A stretch of DNA of 64,000 bases, taken from positions 3,496,001 through 3,560,000 of the forward strand of contig NZ_CP073653.1 of NCBI RefSeq assembly GCF_018223745.1, given 5' to 3'. A program made the position numbers and the translations under genes. The notes below the pieces were generated by a model. It ran no database searches, was not told where the DNA came from, and saw only the letters and a list, made by a program, of their open reading frames with translations. This DNA comes from Clostridium beijerinckii (GTDB taxonomy: Bacteria > Bacillota > Clostridia > Clostridiales > Clostridiaceae). Positions 46,201-54,385 of this stretch are shown here, piece by piece. How positions within the stretch are numbered: the stretch's first letter is position 1; every line of letters starts with the position of its first letter.

Positions 46201-46361
46201 ATCATTTCTTGAGCAACTACAGATGGTGAGTTTTCACTTATAGTAGCTCCACCCTTCTGACTTAGTACCGCATTAAAATTTGGTTGATTAATTACGAATA
46301 CTATTGTGGCTATAATCCATATAAGCAATATACTAAAACGATGCTTTAATATTTTTCTCAT
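43227..46361 (-). CDS. MMPL/RND-family transporter with long extracellular coiled-coil region
   Basis: 1044 aa. Two six-helix MMPL membrane halves (about 10-380 and 830-1025), each with SSD-like helices (FIGFILVVLVLMF in the first, GAIFILLVIVIRSF in the second). Between the halves, about residues 420-800 carry many repeats of the pattern G(L/I)xxINxGLxxL, predicting a long helical extracellular stalk, as in YdgH/YhgE-type Gram-positive RND proteins. It probably exports lipids or hydrophobic compounds. TetR at 42555 is the likely regulator. Confidence 0.92.
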   Translation of the reverse strand: MRKILKHRFSILLIWIIATIVFVINQPNFNAVLSQKGGATISENSPSVVAQEMINKMGDSKGDSLLLVFNSDKELSDDDLNDIEQGIDKLNENKEKLKINDIIDPFSKPEAKDQMISKDNTTVLVSISFDKGERDSNAVIQDFNNEIKDVKVNHYITGSLAINNDYQNEVAKSVDKSALITIGFILVVLVLMFRSVVTPLVTLLAVGVSYVSSMGIIGVLVNKFNFPITSFTQMFICLVLFGIGTDYHILLLNRFKEELSNGLTIDEAIINSYKTSGKTILYSGLTVLMAFASLTFVQFSIYRSANAVAIGIAILLVEMFTFTPIAMKLLGSKLFWPSKQASGHKESGLWGRITSMSVKHPVVSLLVVAAILTPVIALNANKLSFDNIKDLSDSNESVKGFNIITDKFSAGKVMQTTVVLESDEPLDNNEDLAVIDNITEKLKGVKGIKEVSGPTQPMGTIIDNFYTNKQTDTVVNGLSSANDGIGKVKDGLNKMDNSLSAPDFSSVKNLSEGTGNLEGGMDAITNGLVKINDGIAQGANGADNLASGIGQLKSGLAQINGGLNNISSKITEINNGYNTLGEGYKSLETSISQLKQMSSMMQGSIAKVDEKLPNDPDVAALKEMINKLGSSLDSITSAMNTANNNYDKLTSGLNQVNDGLKTVIASTSSDSEFAKGINELENGAKALSNGLKQGSAGQEQVISSMSQLKNGADKIKTGQDSLYNGLNNLSGGMTKLKDGLNGSSNGLSSISNGIDKSNDFLNQLTNTKSFYIPDEAFSNSDISKMFDAYMSKDRKIAKLTITLDSEPYSDSSINLIDNISTVVQNNLSGTKLSNVKYGVAGATANSNDLSNVATHDITFTQIIVLGAIFILLVIVIRSFWIPVYIVGSLGVAYYAALSSTAFISKMLFSSAAEGLSWNVPFFSFIMIAALGVDYSIFLMMRFKEYPNISAKEAIVLASRKIGAVVMSAAIILAGTFATLYPSNIVILMELAIAVVIGLFLLAFVLLPIAIPALMSLSEDISKKSNTKMKEIAQAMKNNNYIEEI

Positions 46362-46721
46362 AAATTCATCCTCCGTTAATAGTCATTGTTTTGTCGACAT
46401 GTGTATATTATATTTTGATGGATTTCTCATTTCAATCATCAATATTATAAAAGCTTGTTGGATATAAGACACATTAATAAAAACTGTCGAATAACTTACG
46501 AAATACTGTGTATAATAATTTAAGTAATTTATGAAAAGAATAGAATGAATAATATTCAATATCCTGTTCAGGAAAATTTATATGATAAATTTCTACTTAA
46601 AACTTAATATGATTTTTTCAAGATGTGAATGCATTTTCTCTTTTATTTTATCTTAATCTGCATTATTTATAATTTATGTAAGCAGACCGTACTTGACTTT
46701 AATGCAACTTTCTACGAAATA
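46362..46721. other. Promoter region of MMPL gene
   Basis: Contains TTTTGTCGACATG (46391 region) and AAACTGTCGAATAAC (46484 region). The repeated TGTCGA could be a TetR operator half-site. Otherwise nothing recognised. Confidence 0.35.
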
Positions 46722-46765
46722 AAAAAATGAACAACGCCATTAAATGACATCATTCATTTTCTAAT
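46722..46765 (-). terminator. Terminator of flavodoxin-like reductase gene
   Basis: Minus-strand AAATGAATG...CATTTAATG...GTTCATTT forms a two-part hairpin followed by TTTTTTTATTTC. Confidence 0.65.
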
Positions 46766-46810
46766 GTTATAACCTTTGTAAACTACATATATCTAGTAAT
46801 ACGACATTAA

Positions 46811-47764
46811 TTATTTATTGATTTCAATTGTAGGGAACTTTAATTCCTTATACTTTGCAAATTTTTCCTTAACAACTGCCAAATTCTCGTCTGTATAGAA
46901 ACCACCCTGTGTATGCATAATCTCCTTTACATGATGTCCTCTGCCTTCAACAGATGTACGATCACGAATCAATCCATCTTCTTGGATAACAAATTTCCAT
47001 TTTCCGTCTTCTGTCTTCTCTAAGTTTCCACCAGCACCACAAACTTGACATTCAACTGGGTAATGTAGCCCGTCCCATTGCACTTCTCCAAGAATTAATG
47101 CATTTGAATGGCAATGTGGACACCATCCCATACCTTCATCTCCAAGCCATGTTCTTTCCCCTACTGGAGTATTTAATGATTTCATTATATTTTCACCCAT
47201 TTTATGAGCACGTTCTATCATATCATCGTATAATAAGCACTGTTTTGGTGCTGGAACTCTTGTTGCTAAATACATATCAACTACTTTAAAATCATTTGTA
47301 AAACATGTAGCCTGCATGCTTTCAAGTGCCATTGACTGCCAAGAACGAGTAGATCCCCCAACTGCAATTAAACCTGCAACTCTATCCTTATGCTCAATTG
47401 CACCAATAAATTCTAAGAATGCTGATTCATATGCTAGATTTCTATGCATAAATTTTGAAAATGTTGCTGTTGGCATTAAGTCATATGTTGGTGCAGTTGC
47501 AATTATAGCATCTACATTTAGCATCACTTTCATAATTTCTTCCTTATCATCTTTTTTGCTTAATGTACAACCAACATTTTTTCCATTACTCATCCCATGT
47601 GTACAAGCTGTACACCCTGAACATTCCATAATATTATAATCTCTTAAATTAATCATCTTAACATCTGCACCTTGTTCTTGACATGCAAGTAATGCTTCCT
47701 TTAATAAGATTTCTGAATTTGAATCTTTTCTTCCTGCTGTAATACCTAATACTGTAAAACTCAT
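46811..47764 (-). CDS. NAD(P)H-dependent FMN reductase / flavodoxin-family protein with zinc-ribbon tail
   Basis: 317 aa. The N-terminal flavodoxin-like domain begins FTVLGITAGRKDSNSEILLK and has ECSGCTACTHGMS, a Cys cluster like that of iron-sulfur flavoproteins (spacing C-x2-C-x2-C-x12-C). The C-terminal part carries CPHCHSN and CQVCGAGG, a second Cys set resembling a zinc ribbon or rubredoxin-like site. It is probably an electron-transfer flavoprotein of the cytosol; its partners are unknown. No operon neighbours. Confidence 0.82.
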   Translation of the reverse strand: MSFTVLGITAGRKDSNSEILLKEALLACQEQGADVKMINLRDYNIMECSGCTACTHGMSNGKNVGCTLSKKDDKEEIMKVMLNVDAIIATAPTYDLMPTATFSKFMHRNLAYESAFLEFIGAIEHKDRVAGLIAVGGSTRSWQSMALESMQATCFTNDFKVVDMYLATRVPAPKQCLLYDDMIERAHKMGENIMKSLNTPVGERTWLGDEGMGWCPHCHSNALILGEVQWDGLHYPVECQVCGAGGNLEKTEDGKWKFVIQEDGLIRDRTSVEGRGHHVKEIMHTQGGFYTDENLAVVKEKFAKYKELKFPTIEINK

Positions 47765-47839
47765 TAATACTTCTCCTTCAATAGCTCAATATTTTGTTAA
47801 AATTAGTTTATACTTTTGCATTTTCTAATTATAATCTAA

Positions 47840-48032
47840 TATAGATACCTAATTAAGACCTGAACTTATGCATATGACTCGCCGAAATGAATAACATACT
47901 TTTGTTCCATTTTAGCTTGTCAAACTGAAAGTTGGAGCATGCTAAAGTGGATACAACCTGCTGCTTAGAAGCTTCAGCGATATTTTCATAGCTTTTCGGA
48001 ACAAAATATTTATGATTTCGGTAAGTTACTAC
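47840..48032. repeat. Long-palindrome element LP7 (class C left end, class B core and right arm)
   Basis: Begins TATAGATACCTAATTAAGAC, then GAACTTATGCATATGACTCG and CCGAAATGAATAACATACTT as in class C. It then joins TTTTGTTCCATTTTAGCTTG and follows class B to TTATGATTTCGGTAAGTTAC. A clear chimera. Confidence 0.8.
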
Positions 48033-48180
48033 ATAAATTTAGAAATTGCAAAAACAAACGATTTACCATAATTTTAGCATTATAGAAAATGTCATTCATC
48101 AAAAATAAGTCTTAAAATAATGCCCTTAAGTTTATAATGTTTAGACATTTTTTCAATTTAAACGAAATAAGGAGAATTTA

Positions 48181-49437
48181 ATGAAAAAGGAATACGATTT
48201 ATATAAGAAAAGATATGAACTTTATGATAGTTTATTTGTTCAAAATAATATTGATGATATTCTTAGCATAGCTGAGAACTTTTTAGGAAATCCTATTTTT
48301 ATTTTAGATACAAGCTATCGACTCATCACTCGTTCTAATCTAGCTAAGTGTGAAAATTCAAGTATTGAAACCCATAATGGTGAAGATTATTTATTATCAG
48401 GTATTATTAGTTTAATGAAAGAAAATAAATGCATGGATACTATTTATAAAACAAATAATTCATTTTTTCATTATTCCGATGAAAATTTAATATTTTGCTC
48501 TATTAAAGTTAATGGAATTTCAATAGGATATATAAGTGTTCTTCAACGTAATCGTGATTTTGAAGATGAAGATTTAGAACTTACAAATATATTATCCAAT
48601 TTACTTTCTATTCAAATACAAAAAGAAAATCTATTTATAAGTAATTCAGGTTTAGATGAGGAATATTATTTGATGGATTTATTGGTAAATGACATAGATA
48701 ATTTGGAATATGCCAGTGAACGCTTAAAATATAGTAGCTTTACTTTAAGTAAATGCAATCTAATCCTTTCAATCCCCTTCAAACAGAAATATGAGGATTA
48801 TAGACATAACTTTGGATTAAGAGAATTAATTCAAAGACTTAAAGGTATACTTGGAAATTGTATCTCAACTTATTATAAGGATACAATTATTTTTCTTATT
48901 AGCAGTGATAATGAACAAATTATCAGTGAATACATAAAAGAGAATCTATTAGAATTTTTAAAACTAAATAATTTAAGATGTGGAGCTAGTATTAATTTTA
49001 ATAATTTATTGGATATAAAAGATTACTTTAAGCAATCAATATGCGCTTTAAAGCTATCATCATATATGAAAATCCATAGTAATATAAGTTATTTTGAAGA
49101 TTACATTGAATATTATCTTATTCATATATCTGCAAGTTCAAAAGAAAATAATGATTTACCTAGAATTGATATAACAACCTTAGTTAACCCTCTAATAAAA
49201 AAGCTTATTAAATACGATGAGAAGAATAAAACTGAATTATTTATAACCCTAAAAACTTACTTAGAATGTAATAGAAATGCCAATCATACATCAAATAAAT
49301 TAAATATACATAGAAGCACATTATTTTATCGTTTTAATAAGATTCAAAGTTTACTTGATATTTCTTTGGAAGACAGTAATAATTTATTTAAATTAGAATT
49401 ATCAATTAAAATTTTAAATTACAATGAATTTTCTTAA
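48181..49437 (+). CDS. PucR/CdaR-family transcriptional regulator
   Basis: 418 aa. An N-terminal GAF-like sensory part (about 20-160), a middle CdaR/GGDEF-like part, and the C-terminal PucR helix-turn-helix: LKTYLECNRNANHTSNKLNI, then HRSTLFYRFNKIQSLL. AAGGAG lies 7 nt before the ATG. It is divergent from a flavodoxin-like reductase gene (with LP7 in between), a possible target. The ligand is unknown; relatives sense purines, sugars or amino acids. Confidence 0.9.
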   Translation: MKKEYDLYKKRYELYDSLFVQNNIDDILSIAENFLGNPIFILDTSYRLITRSNLAKCENSSIETHNGEDYLLSGIISLMKENKCMDTIYKTNNSFFHYSDENLIFCSIKVNGISIGYISVLQRNRDFEDEDLELTNILSNLLSIQIQKENLFISNSGLDEEYYLMDLLVNDIDNLEYASERLKYSSFTLSKCNLILSIPFKQKYEDYRHNFGLRELIQRLKGILGNCISTYYKDTIIFLISSDNEQIISEYIKENLLEFLKLNNLRCGASINFNNLLDIKDYFKQSICALKLSSYMKIHSNISYFEDYIEYYLIHISASSKENNDLPRIDITTLVNPLIKKLIKYDEKNKTELFITLKTYLECNRNANHTSNKLNIHRSTLFYRFNKIQSLLDISLEDSNNLFKLELSIKILNYNEFS

Positions 49438-49621
49438 GCTTTACCTAAATATTATGTAACAACTTTTAATACTGCCTAATATATTGTTAGTATAACAAAT
49501 GATTTTGATTAACAAAGGATAAATGGGCTATGAAAAAGTGTTGCAAAAAATTTTGCAAGACTTGCTCTAATGTATATTCAATTTAAATTCTGTATTAATT
49601 TAAATAAAGGCAAGTATATTA

Positions 49622-49670
49622 TATTAAAAAAATAGACCTAAAAGATTTGTTAATTCAATCTTTTAGGTCT
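49622..49670 (-). terminator. Terminator downstream of SASP gene 2 (distal)
   Basis: AGACCTAAAAGATT (49634-49647) and AATCTTTTAGGTCT (49657-49670) form a perfect 14-bp stem with a minus-strand T run at 49624-49630. Confidence 0.88.
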
Positions 49671-49672
49671 TG

Positions 49673-49711
49673 TTGTTTAAGATATAAAATTTCGCTTTAT
49701 ATCTTAAACAA
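49673..49711. terminator. Second hairpin downstream of SASP gene 2 (proximal)
   Basis: TTGTTTAAGATATAAA (49673-49688) and TTTATATCTTAAACAA (49696-49711) form a perfect 16-bp stem with a 7-nt loop, 30 bp from the SASP stop. Two strong hairpins in tandem. Confidence 0.8.
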
Positions 49712-49740
49712 CTATTTTCATGCTCTTAGTCTTATGCTTA

Positions 49741-49950
49741 TTACTTAAGACCTTGTTCGTAATCTTCGATCATATGTTTTACCATATATCCGCCAACATA
49801 TCCATTTTGTCTTGAAGAAAGGTTTCCTTTATCCATGCTTTCATAATTGCTTAATCCAACTTCTGAAGCAACCTCAGTTTTTAATCTGTTTAATCCTTGT
49901 TTTGCTTCTGGTACTAATGTTCTATTTCTTCCACTATTATTTGATGACAT
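49741..49950 (-). CDS. Alpha/beta-type small acid-soluble spore protein (copy 2)
   Basis: 69 aa, differing from the copy at 1967-2176 at only six positions (for example KQGLNRL for KAGLNRL and NYESMDKGN for DYENIDKGS). The Gpr site region TEVASEVGL is intact. The start at 49950 has CCTCCC (GGGAGG) 9 nt upstream, as in copy 1. Non-coding flanks are also alike, so the duplication included promoter and 3' sequence. It coats DNA in the dormant spore. Confidence 0.95.
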   Translation of the reverse strand: MSSNNSGRNRTLVPEAKQGLNRLKTEVASEVGLSNYESMDKGNLSSRQNGYVGGYMVKHMIEDYEQGLK

Positions 49951-50198
49951 ATACATCTACCTCCCTTAATTAATATAAATTTTGCTTGGCAGTAATATAT
50001 TAACCAGTATGATAATTTATAACCTATAAAAATACTAGTAAAAGTAGCACCTATAGCTTGTATTACATACTTTTCCTTGTTTAAGAATTATATTTCATTT
50101 AAGTCCATAATCTCCTATTAGTTCACCTTGTAAATATTAATTTTTTAATAGATGTTTACGATCATATTTTTTATCCTAATATAGAAATATTTCCATAC

Positions 50199-50281
50199 CA
50201 ATTAGAATTTTCAGGGATATTTTCATAGCTTTTTGGAACAAAGTATTTATGATTTCTTCGGTAAGTTACCAAATAAATTTG
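50199..50281. repeat. Long-palindrome fragment LP8a (class B right arm)
   Basis: GATATTTTCATAGCTTTTTG, GAACAAAGTATTTATGATTT and GGTAAGTTACCAAATAAATT match the right arm of LP4/LP6; the left arm and core are absent. It directly precedes LP8b. Confidence 0.75.
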
Positions 50282-50285
50282 AAAC

Positions 50286-50555
50286 TTATATAGATAAACA
50301 ATTTAAGAATTTCATTTAAACTTTGCAATAAATACCATACTAGAAAGCAGAAACATTTTTATGAAACAGGCATTGAAAATGAGCTGTTAAAAGCCCTTAA
50401 TTGTAGGTTATTCCCAATTCTTGTCACAATGAAATTTGGAGCAAGCATTAGCGGTAAAACCTGCAATTTAGTTCTTTCAGTGAAATTTTCATAGTCCTGT
50501 GAAATAAAAATATCTCTTCTTTTGGTGGATGATTGAATAAGCCTAAGTATAGTTT
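50286..50555. repeat. Long-palindrome element LP8b (class A, inverted)
   Basis: Starts ATATAGATAAACAA and is the reverse complement of class A: GAAAATGAGCTGTTAAAAGC, TTAATTGTAGGTTATTCC, tip TTGTCACAATG...AGCAAGC, GTGAAATTTTCATAGTCCTG, GGTGGATGATTG. It merges into LP8c without a right terminal repeat. Confidence 0.8.
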
Positions 50556-50866
50556 ATAAAATATCTTCCAACCAGAAATGAGTGATATACTTTTGTGGAA
50601 TGTTTCATTGGTAATTTTGATGGATGTGATTCTTTGGCTATAAGTTGTTCCAAATGTGCTAGTTCAAAAAGTGAGAATCGAAATTTTATATTTCGTTCTT
50701 CGAACTTTCTCTGTGAGCGCTTGTTCTTTGAGACTAGCACTTTGGGCGCAACTTTATAGCCTTAGAATCACCCATCATAATTTCCTTAGAAACTGGAGCA
50801 ACAGCATAATTCCTATTTCGGCGAGTTGTATGCATAAGTTCAAGTTATATACTGTTTATCTATATA
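50556..50866. repeat. Long-palindrome element LP8c (class C, largest core)
   Basis: Arms GGCTATAAGTTGTTCC...TGTGCTAGT (50636-50662) and ACTAGCACTTTGG...CTTTATAGCC (50733-50762) form a 28-bp imperfect stem. Flanks extend it: GGATGTGATTCTTT against TTAGAATCACCCAT, and CCAGAAATGAG against CCTATTTCGG. It ends CTGTTTATCTATATA. Short frames inside are not genes. Confidence 0.8.
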
Positions 50867-50971
50867 GGTCTCAAATTTCAAGATAATTGTATATTTTTTA
50901 TATATAATGCAGAAAATTAATATATAAAATTGGTTATTTATATTCTAACTACTAAATATTCGGAGGCTCAT

Positions 50972-51877
50972 ATGGAAAAAGAAATCCTTTCTCAGTATTA
51001 TATATTTTTAATCTTAATACCAATACTATGTGGTACTGTTGCTAGATATATTACCCTAGTAGTTGATTACAGGCAGTATCCCAGCTATCCAAATGGATAT
51101 TTAATTCATTTAGTAGCTGGATTCATATCTTCTGGAATAGGCGCTATTGCAATTCCAGCCATTCTCGAAAGGAACTTTGAAGCAATAACATTCCTAGTTC
51201 TTGCTACTGAGCAGTTTAGAGAAGTACGAAAAATAGAGAAAGAAAGTCTTCAAGATCTTGATAATGTGGAACATGTTTTTAGAGGAGAAGCTTACATTGA
51301 TGGCATTGCCAAAACTTTTGAAGCGAGAAATTATTTATCATTGTTAGTTTCTTTTTTAACTAGCTTAACCATGCACCTTGTGCCTCATAACATCATTCTA
51401 ATAAATATATTAAGCGGTATTTTAGCTGGAGGAATAATTTTTTATATACTCAAAAATTTTTCAAAAGGTAAATCTATCGGGGATATTGCTCAAGTAAAGC
51501 TAGCCAAAATAACTGTAAAAAATTCCGAACTCTATGTGGATGATATATTTGTTACAAATCATTTAGGTACAGATAGGGCAAGGAATTTAGTTAAAGATGG
51601 TGGCATGGCAGCTATAATTTATCCAAATGAAAGGCACTTCAACAGAATAATTGATCACCACGGTCAAAGGCAGGCCATAATATTTGAAGCGTGCAGAATG
51701 TTAGGACTAAAAAGATATCACTATACTAAATGTGACTACGAAACAGGAAGAGTCGCTGTTATGCTAGTTCCAATAATTTATAATGAAGGCTCTTTTATAG
51801 AAACAATAAAGAAAACCCCTCTTTTAGAGAGTATAAAAAAGAGTTCTAGTTTAATGAAATCTAATCTTAATAAATAG
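50972..51877 (+). CDS. YIEGIA-family sporulation-associated membrane protein
   Basis: 301 aa with about four N-terminal and central membrane helices (YYIFLILIPILCGTVARYIT, then AGFISSGIGAIAIPAIL) and a C-terminal soluble part. The family-naming motif appears as YIDGIAKTFEARNYL (D for E). I start at 50972, where CGGAGG lies 5 nt upstream, not at the longer frame from 50930. It is followed 15 bp later by its usual small partner gene. Known mainly from endospore formers; its exact role is unclear. Confidence 0.85.
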   Translation: MEKEILSQYYIFLILIPILCGTVARYITLVVDYRQYPSYPNGYLIHLVAGFISSGIGAIAIPAILERNFEAITFLVLATEQFREVRKIEKESLQDLDNVEHVFRGEAYIDGIAKTFEARNYLSLLVSFLTSLTMHLVPHNIILINILSGILAGGIIFYILKNFSKGKSIGDIAQVKLAKITVKNSELYVDDIFVTNHLGTDRARNLVKDGGMAAIIYPNERHFNRIIDHHGQRQAIIFEACRMLGLKRYHYTKCDYETGRVAVMLVPIIYNEGSFIETIKKTPLLESIKKSSSLMKSNLNK

Positions 51878-51892
51878 AAAGGCAGGAATACC

Positions 51893-52099
51893 ATGGGTAC
51901 AGATTTTTATAATACTGGTTATGAAATAATAGCATATATAACCCTATCTAAAGATAGGGCACAAAATGGAAACCCCTTAATTTTAGTTGCCCAAACTCAA
52001 GAGGAGCAAAAGCAGTTAACTGATGATATTTCAAAGGCTTTAAGGGCAGAAGTAGTTCAACTTACTTGCGGCGATTATATGATTATTAGCAAAAACTAA
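51893..52099 (+). CDS. Small partner of YIEGIA (capping complex subunit type)
   Basis: A 68-aa soluble protein (GYEIIAYITLSKDRAQNGNP, ending ALRAEVVQLTCGDYMIISKN) directly after the YIEGIA gene, in the position and size of the protein annotated as capping complex subunit for YIEGIA. Its ribosome site is AAGGCAGG. Two-gene operon. Function inferred only from family and context. Confidence 0.8.
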   Translation: MGTDFYNTGYEIIAYITLSKDRAQNGNPLILVAQTQEEQKQLTDDISKALRAEVVQLTCGDYMIISKN

Positions 52100-52223
52100 C
52101 TAAATAAACCTAGTGGCATGCTCAAGATAATTGACATTAAAACTGATATTTGAATACCTAATGCTGACAGCAGTGATTATGCTTTAACATTTAGAAATAT
52201 ATAATTCACGATACACAGTTCTA

Positions 52224-52994
52224 TTAGAAACAATTTTTATCTATTGGAAATTTTATATTTAATCCTGCTAAATAAAGATTTACCGGTATAGGTGTTGCAT
52301 AATTATTATTTGGAAAATATAATCCTGGATCGCCTTCTAACCTATTTAATGCCAATAATATAGTATAATTAAGTTCTGTTATATTTATTTGATAGTTTAC
52401 AAAAGTCGCAATAGCATTGCCATTAGATATAACGAATGTTAACATATAATTAAATTCTGCTGCATTTTTTGATTGAGACTCGTTATCTCCTTCGCTTTTA
52501 TCTGACTTCTCACCCATTTCATCCTTTTGGGATTCCTTGGATTTTTCATTCATTTCTGCATCAGATTGATTTTCTTCATTATTTTCTTCACATATATTTT
52601 GAAGACATTCATGTATTAGTAAATCAATCTTTTCATCTGGGTGAATTGGTTTAGTTTTGTCATACTTAATGACACCCATTTGAACTTGATTAATAAATAG
52701 ACCAATTATAAATGTTGTAATGCTAATCTCAACATTAGTTTCAAGAGCTTCACCTAAACTGCCTGTAGTACCATTATTTGAAGCACTTGTAGTAATAAAT
52801 GTATATATTTTATTAGCATTTCTATAAATCAACTCTCCATCTAATACCAATATATTTTCATTTTCTAAATATTCCGCACATGGTGGAATAACTGCATCTG
52901 CAAATGGATTGGGATTGCATTGCGATTTCCTTTGTTTATTTGTTTTCTTACTACCTCTACATTTTCTATCTTTCTTACATTTACACTTCTTCAT
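52224..52994 (-). CDS. Unknown protein with Cys/Lys-rich N-terminus and acidic linker
   Basis: 256 aa, not recognised. The N-terminus is very basic and Cys-rich (MKKCKCKKDRKCRGSKKTNK). Two beta-rich parts (about 40-135 and 180-256), both with runs like VEISITTFIIGLFINQV and NYMLTFVISNGNAIATF, surround an acidic low-complexity linker (about 136-178). There is no signal peptide. Clostridial spore-coat or exosporium proteins sometimes look like this, and the YIEGIA pair is adjacent, but I cannot assign a function. Confidence 0.7.
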   Translation of the reverse strand: MKKCKCKKDRKCRGSKKTNKQRKSQCNPNPFADAVIPPCAEYLENENILVLDGELIYRNANKIYTFITTSASNNGTTGSLGEALETNVEISITTFIIGLFINQVQMGVIKYDKTKPIHPDEKIDLLIHECLQNICEENNEENQSDAEMNEKSKESQKDEMGEKSDKSEGDNESQSKNAAEFNYMLTFVISNGNAIATFVNYQINITELNYTILLALNRLEGDPGLYFPNNNYATPIPVNLYLAGLNIKFPIDKNCF

Positions 52995-53287
52995 ATGTAT
53001 CCCTAATTACAATTAATATAATAATATAGTATGAATCATCATTATATTATGCTCACTAAAATCCCACAAAATTAATTCATAAAAACTTTATAGTTCAAAG
53101 CAATGTAGCATATTCATATACCAAAGTAAAAGATTTAAAAAATAGAGAACTAATTCATGTGTGAGATTTTGTAAGTTATGTTATAATAAGTATTATACAG
53201 GACTATAATCTAATGAACAATGGTTAGAAAAGGCGAACTAACTAAAATAGAAATGATATAGAGCAAAAAACTAAAAGGTGGGGTAAA

Positions 53288-53806
53288 ATGAATGCATTTT
53301 TGACAGTAATACCACTAATACTTATTAGGTATGGGATTTTAAGTATAATAGACAAAGAATCACTTAAACGTGCGGGTTTCTTTGCTCCATTAATCGGAAG
53401 AGAAAAAGTAGCATTCTGGGTTTATCAAATTACAACCGTACTTATTTTACTATACCCACTATTACTCAAAATCAAAACTGACTCTGATTGGTTTTACATA
53501 GGTTTAGGAGTATATAGTTTAGGAATTATTTTATATGCCGTATCTATAGTAAATTATGCTAAGCCTAAAATGAATGGAATAAATTTAAACGGATTATACC
53601 GAGTATCCCGCAATCCTATGTACATTGCATATTTTATTTATTTTTTAGGGTGTGCATTGCTAACACATTCCTTGATATTACTTGCGTTATTAATCTGTTT
53701 TCAAGTATCCGCACACTGGATTATTCTTTCAGAAGAAAGATGGTGTATTAAGAAATTCGGAGAAGAGTATATAAAATATATGAATAAAGTGAGACGTTAT
53801 ATTTAG
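53288..53806 (+). CDS. PEMT/ICMT-family membrane methyltransferase
   Basis: 172 aa with about four membrane helices. The C-terminal signature NGLYRVSRNPMYIAYFIYFL, then EERWCIKKFGEEYIKYMNKV and RRYI is that of the phospholipid/isoprenylcysteine methyltransferase superfamily (SAM-binding RNPMY and EER motifs). The substrate in bacteria is mostly unknown. AAGGTGGGG precedes the ATG. Followed by a hairpin terminator. Confidence 0.85.
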   Translation: MNAFLTVIPLILIRYGILSIIDKESLKRAGFFAPLIGREKVAFWVYQITTVLILLYPLLLKIKTDSDWFYIGLGVYSLGIILYAVSIVNYAKPKMNGINLNGLYRVSRNPMYIAYFIYFLGCALLTHSLILLALLICFQVSAHWIILSEERWCIKKFGEEYIKYMNKVRRYI

Positions 53807-53908
53807 GCCGTTGTGATATAACTCTATTATTCAAGTTATGGTTTGTGTTCTTCTTATATTATTCACCAAAGAAAATATTTGTAATGTAGTACATATACAA
53901 TATTGAGC

Positions 53909-53941
53909 ATTATAGGTGGACAATCCACCTATAATTTTCAA
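53909..53941 (+). terminator. Terminator of PEMT-like gene
   Basis: ATTATAGGTGG (53909-53919) and CCACCTATAAT (53925-53935) form a perfect 11-bp stem followed by TTTC. A second weaker hairpin (AGGCTAT/ATAGCCT) follows. Confidence 0.75.
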
Positions 53942-54053
53942 GGCTATATTTCAACATTATCTTAAAACATAGCCTATTTATTAATAATGAAATCCTGTTT
54001 TTTATCCATTTGACTAGCATACAATCTAAAAATCCTCTACTATGTAAACTCCC

Positions 54054-54317
54054 CTATCTATTTTTCATAGATTCTTCTATTGCATAATTTTTATCAAGTG
54101 TTATAACTCCATTATCCAAAACAAAACATGGTATCCCTATTCTCTTTTCATCTTTAACATCATCAAATAGTGAATTTTCATCACGAATTGCAACAAATTC
54201 CTTCAAAGCTTTTATATCTTCGCAAAAATCTCTATAATCAAAGTTAATATTTTTTTCTTTTAGTTCCTCTATAGCCTTTAGTGTAGATGGACACACATTA
54301 CTTCCATAAATCTTCAT
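54054..54317 (-). CDS. Glutaredoxin-like protein
   Basis: An 87-aa thioredoxin fold: MKIYGSNVCPSTLKAIEEL at the N-terminus, then KRIGIPCFVLDNGVITLD with the cis-Pro. The active site is CPST, with one Cys in place of CPxC, so monothiol-type chemistry or none. ATG at 54317 is chosen since AGGAT lies 8 nt upstream. It is a single gene between repeats; its reductant and partner are unknown. Confidence 0.85.
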   Translation of the reverse strand: MKIYGSNVCPSTLKAIEELKEKNINFDYRDFCEDIKALKEFVAIRDENSLFDDVKDEKRIGIPCFVLDNGVITLDKNYAIEESMKNR

Positions 54318-54385
54318 AATAAAATATCCTTTCATTTGTATCTTTTGCTTTCTTAAAAATATTTTTACTGTGGTTCATGATTCTT

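Noticed and set aside
50543-50886. Two overlapping short frames on opposite strands in LP8c
   Set aside because: They arise from the symmetry of the palindrome. No ribosome site or family resemblance.
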